Source: Clostridiales bacterium
Lineage (GTDB): Bacteria > Bacillota > Clostridia > Peptostreptococcales > Acidaminobacteraceae
DNA length: 32,228 nt
Direction of reading: 5' to 3'
Assembly (NCBI GenBank): GCA_030446305.1
Contig: JASUSA010000043.1
Coordinates: 1 to 32,228, forward strand
The notes below the pieces were generated by a model. That model made no database searches. It had not been told where the DNA came from and saw nothing but the letters and a program-made list of their open reading frames with translations. Below, piece by piece: positions 16,430 through 25,874 of the stretch (positions within the stretch are counted from its first letter, which is position 1; each line of letters opens with the position of its first letter). Made by a program: the position numbers and the translations under genes.

Positions 16430-17641
16430 ATGTTAACTGGGAAAAATATTGTCATTGGCGTTTCGGGAGGCATTGCTGCATACAAAGCAGCTGATATTGT
16501 CAGTCGGTTAAAAAAATTGAATGCCTCAGTCTATGTCATCATGACAAAGGGCAGTACAGAATTTGTAAAACCGCTTACATTTCAGTCGCTTTCGCAGAAT
16601 TACGTGGTAACAGATATGTTTGAAGATCCCAAGACATGGGATGTTGAGCATATAGCGCTTGCAAAACGCGCTGATCTGTTTCTTATCGCGCCGGCAACGG
16701 CGAATGTCATTGGCAAAATTGCGAATGGCATTGCCGATGATATGCTGACGACAACAGTAATGGCCACAGAGGCGCCTGTGTTTATTGCGCCTGCAATGAA
16801 CACAAAGATGTATGAAAATGTCATTGTACAGGAGAATATCGCAAAGTTGGCAAAACTGGGATATCATTTCATTGATCCCGATGCCGGAAGGCTTGCATGC
16901 GGCGATGTTGGCGCCGGAAAACTTGCAGCGCCGGAAATGATTGTCGAGACGGTCAAAGCCTATTTTACAGAAAAAAGGCCGCTTGAAGGAATACGTATAA
17001 TGGTGACGGCAGGACCGACACAAGAGCCGATTGATCCGGTGCGTTATATCACCAATCATTCGAGCGGTAAAATGGGTTATGCCATTGCCAACCAAGCACG
17101 TCTGCTTGGTGCAGAAGTGACGCTGATCTCTGGCCCGACACATCTTGAAGCGCCAAATGGCGTTAAGCTTATCAATATTGTTACGACATCGGATATGCTG
17201 GAAGCCGTACAGGCGAACATGTCGGTTGATGTTATTATTAAGGCGGCAGCACCTTCAGATTATAAACCCATGCAATATCAGAATCAGAAAATCAAAAAGG
17301 GTTCTGAATCGATTGAGATGAAACTCGTCAAAAACCCTGATATTTTGAAGTCTGTCGTCCCAATGGTCAAGGATCAGATTATGGTCGGGTTTGCAGCGGA
17401 GACGCAAAATGTTGAAGGCTATGCCATGCAAAAACTTCAGGAGAAAAAACTTGATTTTATTGTTGCAAATGATGTGACAGCAGAGGGCGCGGGATTTAAC
17501 AAGGATACCAATATTGTAACGATTTTTGAGGCGAATGGTCATAAAAGTTCCTATGAGTGCCTTCGAAAAGATGTCGTAGCAGGTATTATATTGGATAAAG
17601 TGATTGAATATTTAAAGAAGCAACAAAAGATAAAAGAGTAG
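16430..17641 (+). CDS. coaBC: Bifunctional phosphopantothenoylcysteine decarboxylase / phosphopantothenate-cysteine ligase
   Basis: This 403-residue CoaBC (Dfp) makes 4'-phosphopantetheine for coenzyme A in two steps. The N-terminal flavoprotein CoaC half (about 1-185) shows VSGGIAAYKAADI, the active-site histidine in VEHIALAKRADL, the PAMNTKMYEN loop and ACGDVGAGKLAAPEM, the substrate-clamp motif. The C-terminal CoaB half (about 190-400) shows GPTQEPIDPVRYITNHSSGK, which binds CTP and makes the acyl-cytidylate, and the lysine-bearing KLVKNPDIL. The stop codon sits inside a terminator-like hairpin. Confidence 0.95.
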   Translation: MLTGKNIVIGVSGGIAAYKAADIVSRLKKLNASVYVIMTKGSTEFVKPLTFQSLSQNYVVTDMFEDPKTWDVEHIALAKRADLFLIAPATANVIGKIANGIADDMLTTTVMATEAPVFIAPAMNTKMYENVIVQENIAKLAKLGYHFIDPDAGRLACGDVGAGKLAAPEMIVETVKAYFTEKRPLEGIRIMVTAGPTQEPIDPVRYITNHSSGKMGYAIANQARLLGAEVTLISGPTHLEAPNGVKLINIVTTSDMLEAVQANMSVDVIIKAAAPSDYKPMQYQNQKIKKGSESIEMKLVKNPDILKSVVPMVKDQIMVGFAAETQNVEGYAMQKLQEKKLDFIVANDVTAEGAGFNKDTNIVTIFEANGHKSSYECLRKDVVAGIILDKVIEYLKKQQKIKE

Positions 17642-17656
17642 GTGCGCCTACTCTTT
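17633..17656 (+). terminator. Hairpin spanning the coaBC stop codon
   Basis: AAAGAGTAGG (17633-17642) pairs perfectly with CCTACTCTTT (17647-17656) over a 4-base loop, and the TAG stop is within the left arm. The tail (CATTTAT) is a poor T run, so it may attenuate rather than fully terminate before priA. Confidence 0.6.
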
Positions 17657-17766
17657 CATTTATCGTTCGGCTTTTTACATCGCCGTGAGTAAAGATAAAG
17701 CAAATGTTGGATAAGGTTTGAATTGTGTGAGGTTATTCAATTTAACAATCAATAAAGAGGACGGCC

Positions 17767-20205
17767 ATGTACGCAGAGATTATCGTATTGAGGAATCATG
17801 CAAACCTCGATCAATTATTTACATATACTGTCCCGCAGGCACTGGAAGCGGTTATAGCCATTGGCAGCAGGGTTATGGTACCTTTTGGCGGCGAATCGCT
17901 GGAAGGTGTCGTATGGCATCTGGCCGATGATACCGATGTGGCGACAACGAAGCTAAAGGCAATCCTGTTTTGTTTTGAGGCAGCGTTGAGTTTACCTGAA
18001 ACACTGTTAAAGGTCACGGCTTTTATGAGGGATGCCTATCTTTGTACGCATGCAGAAGCGCTGCAACTGCTCTTGCCTACAGGGACACTGGTTGAAGCGG
18101 TCCAGCAGTACACGTTTTTGTCAGATGAACCGATGGCGCGTATAAAAGCAACACCCAGTATGAAACAGCTTGCCGTATTGCTTCAAGAGACAGGCATCTG
18201 CGACGAAACGGCCATTGATTTGCCATTTTCGCATGCGCTTGTCAAGCGCAATTTAAAGCAACTGGCTGCTTTGAATGTCGTATCTGAAAAAACAGTTTAC
18301 ACACAGAAAGTCAAAGACCGATATGTCGCCATTTACAGAGTGACGGCCATTGATGACCAGTTCGCTGTGTCAGTCCCTTCACATTATAAAGCGAAGCATC
18401 GGGCGCTGGCGTATTTAAAAAAACATCCGGATGGCAAGCTGTCTGCACTGAGAGAAGGTGCGCAGATTTCAAAATCGGTTATTGATTGGCTTATAGGTGA
18501 CAGTCTTATCGCGATCACAGAAGTAGAAGATCGGCGAATGCCCAGTTTTATGGAATCGGTCTCGGCAAAGGAATCTGTTTCTTTGTCTGAAGATCAGGCA
18601 GCGGTCGTTGAAGCAATTAAGACGCATTTCGTGACAGCACCTGAAAAGCCCGTGCTTCTGAGAGGGGTGACCGGCAGCGGCAAAACAGAAGTTTATATGG
18701 CGCTGATTGATGTGATGCTGAAAGCTGGGAAGCGCGCCATATACCTCGTCCCCGAAATTGCATTAACACCACAGATGGTGTCGAGATTGGCAAAGCGATT
18801 TGGTGCGTCTCGCATTGCACTGATGCACTCTAAACTTTCCGCCGGCGAGCGCTTCGATCAATGGAAGGCGATGCGAGAGGGCAGCATTGATATCGTCATA
18901 GGCGCCCGTTCCGCCGTCTTTGCGCCGATTGATAACATCGGAATCATCATTGTTGACGAATCGCATGAGCACTCGTACAGATCTGAGCGCAGGCCAAAAT
19001 TTGATACGTATGAAATTGCAAAATACAGAGCGATGCAGGAAAAGGCGCTTTTGATAGAGGGGTCTGCAACGCCTTCCGTTGACAGTATCTATGAGGTAAA
19101 AAATGACAGGCGGGAAATGTTTGTACTCGAGCGGCGCTATAATGTGCACGAGCCGCCAAAACCTGAAATTATAGACATGCGTCAGGAGCTTACAGCCGGC
19201 AATCGTACGATTTTGAGCCGTCGACTTTATGAAGCCATAGAAGAACGGCTGGCCAGAGGCGAACAGAGCATTATTTTTTTGAATCGCACGGGGCACTCGA
19301 CCTTTGTGACCTGTCGGTCATGCGGTTACACACTGACGTGTCCAAATTGTGATATCACGCTTACTTACCACAAGCATGAAAATAAGATGTCCTGTCACTA
19401 CTGTCAGTATGAAAGCTTTGTGCCGCGGAACTGTCCATCATGCGGCAGTCCTTATTTTAAGCACTTTGGCGTCGGTACTGAAAAACTTGAAGAAACACTG
19501 AAAAATTTTTTTCCGCAAGCTTCAGTCGGCAGAATGGATCGAACGACGACGAGCAGAAAAGGTGCTTTTGAAGCGATTTTAGAACGTGTCGAAACGGAAG
19601 AAATTGATATACTCGTGGGAACGCAAATGATTGCCAAAGGGTTGGATTTTGAAAAAGTAACACTCGTCGGTATCATTTCGGTTGATTTATTGATGAACAT
19701 GCCGCATTTCCAAGCCGGTGAGATGACCTATCAGATGGTGCAGCAAGTATCTGGACGGGCAGGTCGCGGTGCACTGCCCGGTGAAGTGATCCTACAAACT
19801 TATCAGCCGGAGCATTATGCCATAAACTGTGAGAATTATACAGCTTTTTATGAACATGAGATTGCCGTAAGACAGCGGTTGAATTATCCGCCTTATTGCA
19901 AAATGGTGAATCTGCTCTTTTTAAGCCGTACAGAAGCCGTGGCTGCCGACTATGCCGAAAAGACATACCAATACCTCAAAGCGAATTTATTAAAGAAAGG
20001 TTTACATTCTGAGGTAGAAATATTCCCTGCACATCCTGCATTATTAAAGAAGATAGACGGTAATTATCGGTTTCAAGTGCTCATGAAAGTTCAAAGTGAT
20101 GGTTATGAAGCTGTAAAAGGATGGGTTGATAAGCTTCAAACGCGCTTTGTTAGCATATCGGACTGTAAAATTAATCTAGATTTAAACGCTAAAAATATAT
20201 TATAA
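17767..20205 (+). CDS. priA: Primosomal protein N' (replication restart helicase PriA)
   Basis: This 812-residue superfamily 2 helicase recognises abandoned forks and reloads the replicative helicase. An N-terminal DNA-binding domain occupies about 1-270. Walker A GVTGSGKTE is near residues 300-308 and the DEAH-like box is seen as VDESHEHSY near 395. The zinc-binding insertion follows (about 515-560) with CRSCG, CPNC, CHYC and CPSCG pairs, eight cysteines in all. The C-terminal helicase motifs include GTQMIAKGLDF and QVSGRAGRG. The start is supported by AAAGAGGA 6 bases upstream. Gene order coaBC-priA-def-fmt is conserved in Firmicutes. Confidence 0.96.
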   Translation: MYAEIIVLRNHANLDQLFTYTVPQALEAVIAIGSRVMVPFGGESLEGVVWHLADDTDVATTKLKAILFCFEAALSLPETLLKVTAFMRDAYLCTHAEALQLLLPTGTLVEAVQQYTFLSDEPMARIKATPSMKQLAVLLQETGICDETAIDLPFSHALVKRNLKQLAALNVVSEKTVYTQKVKDRYVAIYRVTAIDDQFAVSVPSHYKAKHRALAYLKKHPDGKLSALREGAQISKSVIDWLIGDSLIAITEVEDRRMPSFMESVSAKESVSLSEDQAAVVEAIKTHFVTAPEKPVLLRGVTGSGKTEVYMALIDVMLKAGKRAIYLVPEIALTPQMVSRLAKRFGASRIALMHSKLSAGERFDQWKAMREGSIDIVIGARSAVFAPIDNIGIIIVDESHEHSYRSERRPKFDTYEIAKYRAMQEKALLIEGSATPSVDSIYEVKNDRREMFVLERRYNVHEPPKPEIIDMRQELTAGNRTILSRRLYEAIEERLARGEQSIIFLNRTGHSTFVTCRSCGYTLTCPNCDITLTYHKHENKMSCHYCQYESFVPRNCPSCGSPYFKHFGVGTEKLEETLKNFFPQASVGRMDRTTTSRKGAFEAILERVETEEIDILVGTQMIAKGLDFEKVTLVGIISVDLLMNMPHFQAGEMTYQMVQQVSGRAGRGALPGEVILQTYQPEHYAINCENYTAFYEHEIAVRQRLNYPPYCKMVNLLFLSRTEAVAADYAEKTYQYLKANLLKKGLHSEVEIFPAHPALLKKIDGNYRFQVLMKVQSDGYEAVKGWVDKLQTRFVSISDCKINLDLNAKNIL

Positions 20206-20233
20206 TAGAGATTAGGAATAAGGAGGGAAAAAG

Positions 20234-20701
20234 ATGGCAATTAGAACGATCAGAACGGATTCCGATCCGATCTTGCGAAAAACTTCAAAACCGGTTAAAG
20301 TTTTTGACAATAAACTTACAGAGCTGATTGATGATATGATTGAAACGATGCATGAAGCTGAAGGCGTTGGTCTTGCAGCGCCTCAGATCGGTATTTTAAA
20401 ACGCGTCATTGTCTTTGATCTTTATGACGAAGAAGGGCCGATGGCGTTGATTAATCCCGAAATCATAGAGACTTCAGGTAATCAATGTGAAGAAGAAGGT
20501 TGTCTGAGTTTGCCGGGACAGCGCGGTTTTGTCAACAGACCTTATGAAATAAAAGTGAGATTTCAAGATGCTCAAGGTGACCATTATGAAATCGAGGGCG
20601 AAGAACTGCTGGCACGCGTTCTGAGCCATGAAATCGATCATTTGAATGGTATTCTGTATATTGATAAAGTTGTGGATGTTGAGAAAGAGGCACTGTCATA
20701 A
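20234..20701 (+). CDS. def: Peptide deformylase
   Basis: This 155-residue metalloenzyme removes the N-formyl group from nascent proteins. All three motifs are seen: EGVGLAAPQIG (residues 43-53), EEGCLSLPG with the metal-binding cysteine, and HEIDHLNGIL with the two metal-binding histidines and catalytic glutamate. AAGGAGGG lies 9 bases before the ATG. A TATTATAAT stretch near the end of priA could be an internal promoter, but its -35 is weak. The TAA stop shares its last A with the ATG of fmt. Confidence 0.96.
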   Translation: MAIRTIRTDSDPILRKTSKPVKVFDNKLTELIDDMIETMHEAEGVGLAAPQIGILKRVIVFDLYDEEGPMALINPEIIETSGNQCEEEGCLSLPGQRGFVNRPYEIKVRFQDAQGDHYEIEGEELLARVLSHEIDHLNGILYIDKVVDVEKEALS

Positions 20702-21645
20702 TGAAAATCGTTTTTATGGGAACGCCTGAAATAGCAGTGCCGACACTTGAAGCCTGTATTGAACAGCATGAAGTCGTCGCCGTGTTTACACAGCCTGATC
20801 GCCCCAGTGGCAGAGGCAAAAAAATGACGCCGCCCGCTGTTAAAGTTGCAGCTGAAAAGCATGGTATTCCAATCTACCAACCAGAAAAAATAAAAAATGG
20901 AGACTGGGTGCAAAAGATTGAGGCCATGGCGCCGGATGTCATTGTGGTGCTAGCATTTGGACAGATATTATCGAAGGCAATTCTTGAAATTGCCAAATAT
21001 GGTGCCATCAATGTGCACACGTCATTATTACCGAAATACAGAGGGGCAGCGCCAATTAACTGGGCAATTGTCAACGGCGAGCGGGAAAGCGGTGTAACGA
21101 CTATACAGATGGATGCCGGCATCGATACCGGTGATATGCTGCTGAAAGACACCGTGTCAATTGATAAACAAATGACAGCCGGTGAACTGCATGACCTTTT
21201 AATGATGCGTGGTGCTGCTTTACTGATTAAAACCCTTGAAGCGGTTGAAGCGGGAACGCTTAAACCGGAAAAGCAAGATGAGCAATTGAGTTCTTATGCA
21301 CCGATGATTAACCGCGGCATGTGTGATATTAAGTGGTCCGAATCAGCTGAGGCGATTGTCAATCGCATTAGAGGCTTTAACCCTTGGCCGATATGTTATA
21401 CACAGCATGCTGAAACACGTGTAAAAATTTTTACGGCAGAAGCGGTTTTGCTTGATCCTCAAGAAGCGCCGTCAAGTACCATCGGTGAGATCATAGAAGT
21501 CGAAAGTGATTATATAAAAGTAGCATGCGGTGAAGGTGCACTGAAAATATACGAAATACAATATGGCAACAGCAAACGCATGTCTGTTAAAAGCTTTTTG
21601 CTGGGACATGCGATTACATGCGGTGAAATTTTAAAGGAGGCTTAA
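20701..21645 (+). CDS. fmt: Methionyl-tRNA formyltransferase
   Basis: This 314-residue enzyme transfers formyl from 10-formyltetrahydrofolate to initiator Met-tRNA, opposite in role to the upstream def gene. The N-terminal MKIVFMGTPEIAVPTLEA fold, the folate-binding/catalytic HTSLLPKYRGAAPINW loop and MDAGIDTGDML with the catalytic aspartate are present. The C-terminal tRNA-binding domain (about 205-314) is complete. Translation is coupled to def by a one-base TAATG overlap, and the ribosome binding site of the next gene lies within its last codons. Confidence 0.96.
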   Translation: MKIVFMGTPEIAVPTLEACIEQHEVVAVFTQPDRPSGRGKKMTPPAVKVAAEKHGIPIYQPEKIKNGDWVQKIEAMAPDVIVVLAFGQILSKAILEIAKYGAINVHTSLLPKYRGAAPINWAIVNGERESGVTTIQMDAGIDTGDMLLKDTVSIDKQMTAGELHDLLMMRGAALLIKTLEAVEAGTLKPEKQDEQLSSYAPMINRGMCDIKWSESAEAIVNRIRGFNPWPICYTQHAETRVKIFTAEAVLLDPQEAPSSTIGEIIEVESDYIKVACGEGALKIYEIQYGNSKRMSVKSFLLGHAITCGEILKEA

Positions 21646-21646
21646 C

Positions 21647-22336
21647 ATGTATATGGGATTTGATTCATCCGGTAGTTTTTTGATGCTTATATTGCTCATG
21701 ATCTTTGCTTCCATGGCGAGCATGGGGGTAAAATCCACATTTAATAAATATCACAGAGTGCGAAGCGCACGCAATATTACCGGTGCAGAAGCCGCGCAGA
21801 TGATGCTCAATAAAAACGGTCTGTATGACGTACGCATTGAACGAATTGCCGGTAATCTAACGGATCACTACGATCCACGGACGAAAACTGTTCGCCTTTC
21901 AGATCCGGTTTACAGCAATGCTTCTGTTGCATCTGTCAGTGTGGCATGTCATGAAGTTGGACATGCTATTCAGCATGAACAGGGATATGCGCCCCTAGCG
22001 ATTCGTACGGCGATTTTGCCGGCAGCACAACTCGGTTCACAAGCCTTATGGCCGCTGTTTTTTATCGGCATTATCTTCTCAATGCCGGGACTCATTCAAA
22101 TTGGTATTTTATTCTTTGCTTTTTCAGTTCTCTTTCAACTGGTAACGCTGCCGGTTGAATTCAATGCCAGTGCCAGAGCACTGGAGAACATGGAGACTTA
22201 CGGGATATTGATGGACGAAGAAAATGAACACGCTAAAAAAGTATTAAGAGCAGCGGCGATGACTTATGTTGCAGCGGCTGCAATGGCGGTGGGACAGCTG
22301 GTAAGAATGCTTCTGCTGTCAAACCGAAGAAGATAA
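21647..22336 (+). CDS. YugP-type neutral zinc metallopeptidase, membrane-bound
   Basis: This 229-residue protein is of the Zn_peptidase_2 (YugP) family. The zinc site HEVGHAIQHEQG is complete near residue 105. There is one membrane helix at the N-terminus (about 9-25), a hydrophobic pair around 123-165 and another near 205-220, so it is membrane-embedded. The segment VTLPVEFNASARAL is also conserved in the family. AAAGGAGG lies 6 bases before the ATG, inside fmt. Its substrate is unknown. The fmt-yugP-rsmB order is common in Clostridia; here a signalling gene separates yugP from rsmB. Confidence 0.9.
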   Translation: MYMGFDSSGSFLMLILLMIFASMASMGVKSTFNKYHRVRSARNITGAEAAQMMLNKNGLYDVRIERIAGNLTDHYDPRTKTVRLSDPVYSNASVASVSVACHEVGHAIQHEQGYAPLAIRTAILPAAQLGSQALWPLFFIGIIFSMPGLIQIGILFFAFSVLFQLVTLPVEFNASARALENMETYGILMDEENEHAKKVLRAAAMTYVAAAAMAVGQLVRMLLLSNRRR

Positions 22337-22664
22337 CAAGCCCTATCAAGGGGAACAGTCCGCGTTAAATGAAAAATAGCACTGCGCCACGGCATTTATT
22401 GATTGTCGTGGCGTTTTACTTTTTGATTATTGCATGATGTAAGCACGACGCATGTGATAAAAGCCTTTAACAGGTAAACAGCATGATTATGGTGCAAATG
22501 AAAAGGAGGCAATTTCTCGATCATTTGTTAAATTAGCTTTTAAAGTCATTTATTTTTGGTATGAATACTTTGATGGTGCAGTTTTCTAAAAACGAAGTAA
22601 TTGCATCGAATGAATAAAAAACAAAAAACACTTTAGTGGTTGCGCGTGGTGAAATGGGGAAGTT
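22337..22664. other. Intergenic stretch before the GGDEF gene
   Basis: These 328 bases hold no gene. They contain the terminator at 22385-22424, then AT-rich DNA. A possible weak promoter (CTTTTA, 17 bases, TATGAA preceded by TGG) lies near 22539-22570. No riboswitch consensus could be recognised. The last 20 bases hold the GGGGAAG ribosome binding site of the next gene. Confidence 0.5.
22385..22424 (+). terminator. Rho-independent terminator after yugP
   Basis: CGCCACGGCA (22385-22394) pairs with TGTCGTGGCG (22404-22413) with one G-T wobble, followed by TTTTACTTTTT. Confidence 0.85.
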
Positions 22665-24431
22665 ATGGGACGTAAAATTGAGCGGAAATCGGTTAGATTA
22701 GGGATTGCGTTGATTGTAGGCATTATTCTCTTTATGGTTTCTGAAATGACATTAAAGGGTTATTTTGATAACCAAAGTGTCAATGAACACATTGTCGTTG
22801 CGGAAAAGTATTTGACGATTCAGCAAAGTGTTGAGTACATGATGATGGATAATGTCAATTTGATTAAGGGGTTGGGCGCCTACATACAGATGAACGATAC
22901 CTATGAGGATGATGAAATTGAGGAACTTTTGCGGATTCTCTATGATGATCGGCTTGATGAGGTGCGTAATGTGGGGGTTATCGAAGATACCACCGTTAAA
23001 TGGGTGTATCCGCTAAAGGGAAATGAAGGCATTATCGGTGTCGATTTAGCGGCAATCCCGGATCAGGCAAAGGGTGTACTAAAAGTTAAAAACAATCTTG
23101 AAACAGGCATGTACGGGCCGATTGAGCTCGTTCAAGGCGGCAGGGGCTTCGTTGTACGCATTCCGATTGAAAAAAATGATGTTTATTGGGGCATGGGCAG
23201 CGTCGTTCTCAATGCTGATCATGCATTTCAATTTTTAGCTGATTTCGAGGCAGCGCATCACGTTAAAATACTGATTACGCATATGGACAGTCCAACGGAT
23301 GTCATCTATGGTGATCCCGCTATAATGAACGATAAGCCCATGCGCTTCGGTGCTGACACCAATGCCCTGCTTTGGGATACGTACATGGTGCCGAAAGACG
23401 GCTGGCCGAATAATCAAGCAATCTGGTATTTTCTAACGTTTGTGTTTTTAGTCGCTACCGGTTTGATCAGCCATCGCATTTATGCGTGGTTAACAAGATA
23501 TACCACGGTAATGGGTGACAATGTGCAAATGCGAATGTTGTCCAATACAGATACGTTTACAGGCATTTATAACAAGGGTTATTTTAACTTATGTGTCAAA
23601 GATGAAATAACGCGTTCTGATCGAAGTGAAAATCCTATTTCGATGATCTATTTTGATCTGGATCACTTCAAGGAAATCAATGATACTTATGGACATGCGC
23701 GCGGCGACGAAGTACTGCTGGGGGTAGTGGCGCTTGTCAAAGAGAACATTAGGGCAAACGATATATTTGCCAGATGGGGTGGTGATGAATTTATTGTCTT
23801 ACTGCCATACACGAATTTGGCGGGTGCACGTGTCGTTGCAGAAAAAATTAAACGGGCAATAGAAGGGATGACGCATGAAGGCGGCGAATGTGTAACCGCC
23901 AGTATTGGCGTTTCGTAACGAGCACATATGGAATTTTGGGAATCTTGGTTCAGGCGAACTGATGAAGCACTGTATCAGGCAAAAGTCAACGGCAGAAATC
24001 AGTATGCCATTTCAAATCATCAGCATAATTCGCGTATTATGAAACGCATCGAGTGGCTTCAGGTATGGGATTGCGGCGTCCCGGAAATTGATAAGGCGCA
24101 TCGTGATTTGACCGTATACTGCAATGAATTGGTCATGAGTTCATTTGATTCATCAAATATTGACGAGACGATTCGACTTGCTGGGCAGCTCCTTGATGAG
24201 ACCAAGCATCATTTTGAGATGGAAATAGGGTACTTAAGAGAAAAGGGCTATCCGCAGGTAGAAGCACATGCAATCTTGCATAAATCGCTTTATCAGTCGA
24301 CGAAAAAATTGTACGAAGGACTGGTAAAACACGAATACGATTCTGTTGAGCTGCTGAATTATTTAAAGGATCAGGTCATAATCGGACACTTGGTTAACGC
24401 AGATCAGCATTATCGGCAGTACCTTCATTAA
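22665..24431 (+). pseudogene. CHASE-GGDEF-hemerythrin diguanylate cyclase, interrupted by an in-frame TAA
   Basis: This single reading frame would encode 588 codons but is broken by TAA at 23916-23918 (codon 418). The first part has a membrane helix (about 12-32), an extracellular CHASE-like sensor (about 33-245, with VYPLKGNEGIIGVDL), a second helix (about 252-273), then a GGDEF domain with RWGGDEF (GGDEF at 372-376) and an RxxD (RAND) inhibitory site. After TASIGVS comes the stop, then in the same frame RTDEALYQAKVNGRNQY, the conserved end of GGDEF domains. A hemerythrin domain follows, with all usual iron ligands visible: AHRDL, HHFEMEIGYL, AHAILHKSL and GHLVNAD. A Gln (CAA) to ochre change would explain it. 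The second half has no ribosome binding site. A complete protein would make c-di-GMP in response to oxygen, nitric oxide or iron state. Confidence 0.85.
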
Positions 24432-24468
24432 GATGTGTTTACAATTCTATGATATTTATAGAATGCGC

Positions 24469-24497
24469 TTAAATTGTGCGAGCTAATTTGGTATAAT
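24469..24497 (+). promoter_or_regulatory. Promoter of the rsmB-prpC-prkC-rsgA-rpe-thiN operon
   Basis: TTAAAT (24469-24474), a 17-base spacer and TATAAT (24492-24497), with TG one base upstream of the -10. An AT-rich hairpin (ATTCTAT 24444-24450 with ATAGAAT 24458-24464) lies just upstream, with no T run. Confidence 0.6.
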
Positions 24498-24532
24498 GAA
24501 GGGAATGCTAAGATTGGAGCTCGCGTGATCAT

Positions 24533-25864
24533 ATGAAGATAAATGCAAGAAAAATGGCGCTTAAGATACTGAATCATATTGAATTGGAGCATGTCTTTTC
24601 TCATCATGCGCTGAATCATTTTTTTGAAACGTATGAAGTATCCAATATTGACCGCCGTTTTATCAGTAATTTGATTTTAGGTGTTCTTGAGCATAAAATG
24701 CTCATTGATTTTTATATTCGAAAATTTTCAAAGGTCAGGTTTGGAAAAATTAACCATGAAGTGGTTAATATTTTAAGACTTGGCATTTATCAAATCATGT
24801 TTATGGATAAGGTACCAGAATCCGCTGCCGTAAATGAAAGCGTTAAATTGGCAAAACGCATCAGCCCCGCTCAGGGCAATTACGTCAATGGTGTTTTGCG
24901 TGCCTTTATTCGTGCTTATGAAGAAGTGCCGCTTCCAGATGAACGAAGGCATCCGGATGAATACCTCAGTATTAAGTATTCTCATCCCAAATGGCTGGTA
25001 AACCTTTGGCTGGATGCCTATGGCTACGATGAAGCAAAGGCCCTAATGGCAGCCAATAATATGACGCCGCCGCTGAGCATTCGCGTCAATCGGCTGAAGA
25101 CGACACGGGATGATTTTTTAAAGGTGCTGGAGGCAGCGGGCATTGCCGCTACACCTTCAAAATTGAATCCAGATGGTATTTTGATTCAGTCTGTGAATCA
25201 AATGAATATTACATCGCTTCCTCGCTTTAAGGAGGGGTATTTTCAAATTCAAGATATCAGTTCGATGATGATTGGCCATATTGCAGATGTGAAGCCGGGT
25301 GATTTTGTTATGGATGTCTGTGCAGCACCGGGCGGCAAGAGCTGTCACATGGCTGAACGCATGCACAATCGAGGGCGTGTACTGGCGCGCGATATCTCTG
25401 AACAGAAATGTCAGCTCGTTACAGACAACGCCAGTCGACTGGGTATTACGATTATTGAAACAGCTGTTTTCAATGCACTGCATTTTGATAAATCACTCAG
25501 GCAGTCTGCAGATGTCGTCTTGGTAGATGCACCTTGTTCAGGACTGGGTATTATACGCAGAAAGCCGGATATTAAATACAATAAACAGCCGGAAGATCTC
25601 GAAGCGCTTGCGGGTATTCAAAGGGAGATTTTAAATATTGCCTCTGAATACGTCAAAGTAAACGGCACTTTAATTTATAGCACTTGTACCTTAAACGAAG
25701 CGGAAAATGATGGGCAGGTTAATGCATTTCTTGCGCATCACGATTCGTTTGAACGCGTTTCACTGGCGGGAATCGTACCGGGACAGTCGGAAACGTTGAC
25801 GCTTTTGCCACATCAGCATCAGACAGATGGTTTTTATATAGCAAAGATGAAAAGGATTAAATAG
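24533..25864 (+). CDS. rsmB: 16S rRNA (cytosine-967-C5)-methyltransferase RsmB
   Basis: This 443-residue RsmB (Sun) methylates C967 of 16S rRNA. The N-terminal NusB-like helical RNA-binding domain (about 1-140) is followed by an AdoMet methyltransferase with DVCAAPGGKSCHMAE as motif I. The two cysteines of m5C enzymes are seen as C335 in DAPCSGLGIIRRKPDI and C385 in YSTCTLNEAEN. The start is at ATG 24533; the nearest Shine-Dalgarno-like TTGGAG is 13 bases away, which is rather far, so initiation may be weak. A terminator and the GGDEF gene separate it from its usual fmt/yugP neighbours. Confidence 0.94.
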   Translation: MKINARKMALKILNHIELEHVFSHHALNHFFETYEVSNIDRRFISNLILGVLEHKMLIDFYIRKFSKVRFGKINHEVVNILRLGIYQIMFMDKVPESAAVNESVKLAKRISPAQGNYVNGVLRAFIRAYEEVPLPDERRHPDEYLSIKYSHPKWLVNLWLDAYGYDEAKALMAANNMTPPLSIRVNRLKTTRDDFLKVLEAAGIAATPSKLNPDGILIQSVNQMNITSLPRFKEGYFQIQDISSMMIGHIADVKPGDFVMDVCAAPGGKSCHMAERMHNRGRVLARDISEQKCQLVTDNASRLGITIIETAVFNALHFDKSLRQSADVVLVDAPCSGLGIIRRKPDIKYNKQPEDLEALAGIQREILNIASEYVKVNGTLIYSTCTLNEAENDGQVNAFLAHHDSFERVSLAGIVPGQSETLTLLPHQHQTDGFYIAKMKRIK

Positions 25865-25874
25865 AGGTGAACGC

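Noticed and set aside
16526-17143. Minus-strand 205-codon frame inside coaBC
   Set aside because: It is Cys/Arg/His-rich with no motif and lies opposite a clear CoaBC; it is a shadow.
18763-19296. Minus-strand 177-codon frame inside priA
   Set aside because: It is opposite well-conserved PriA motifs and lacks a plausible start signal.
22425-22664. A c-di-GMP or other riboswitch before the GGDEF gene
   Set aside because: I could not match the conserved core bases of any riboswitch class by eye.
23928-24431. Separate stand-alone hemerythrin gene starting at ATG 23928
   Set aside because: There is no ribosome binding site, and its first 20 or so residues are the end of the upstream GGDEF domain in the same frame.
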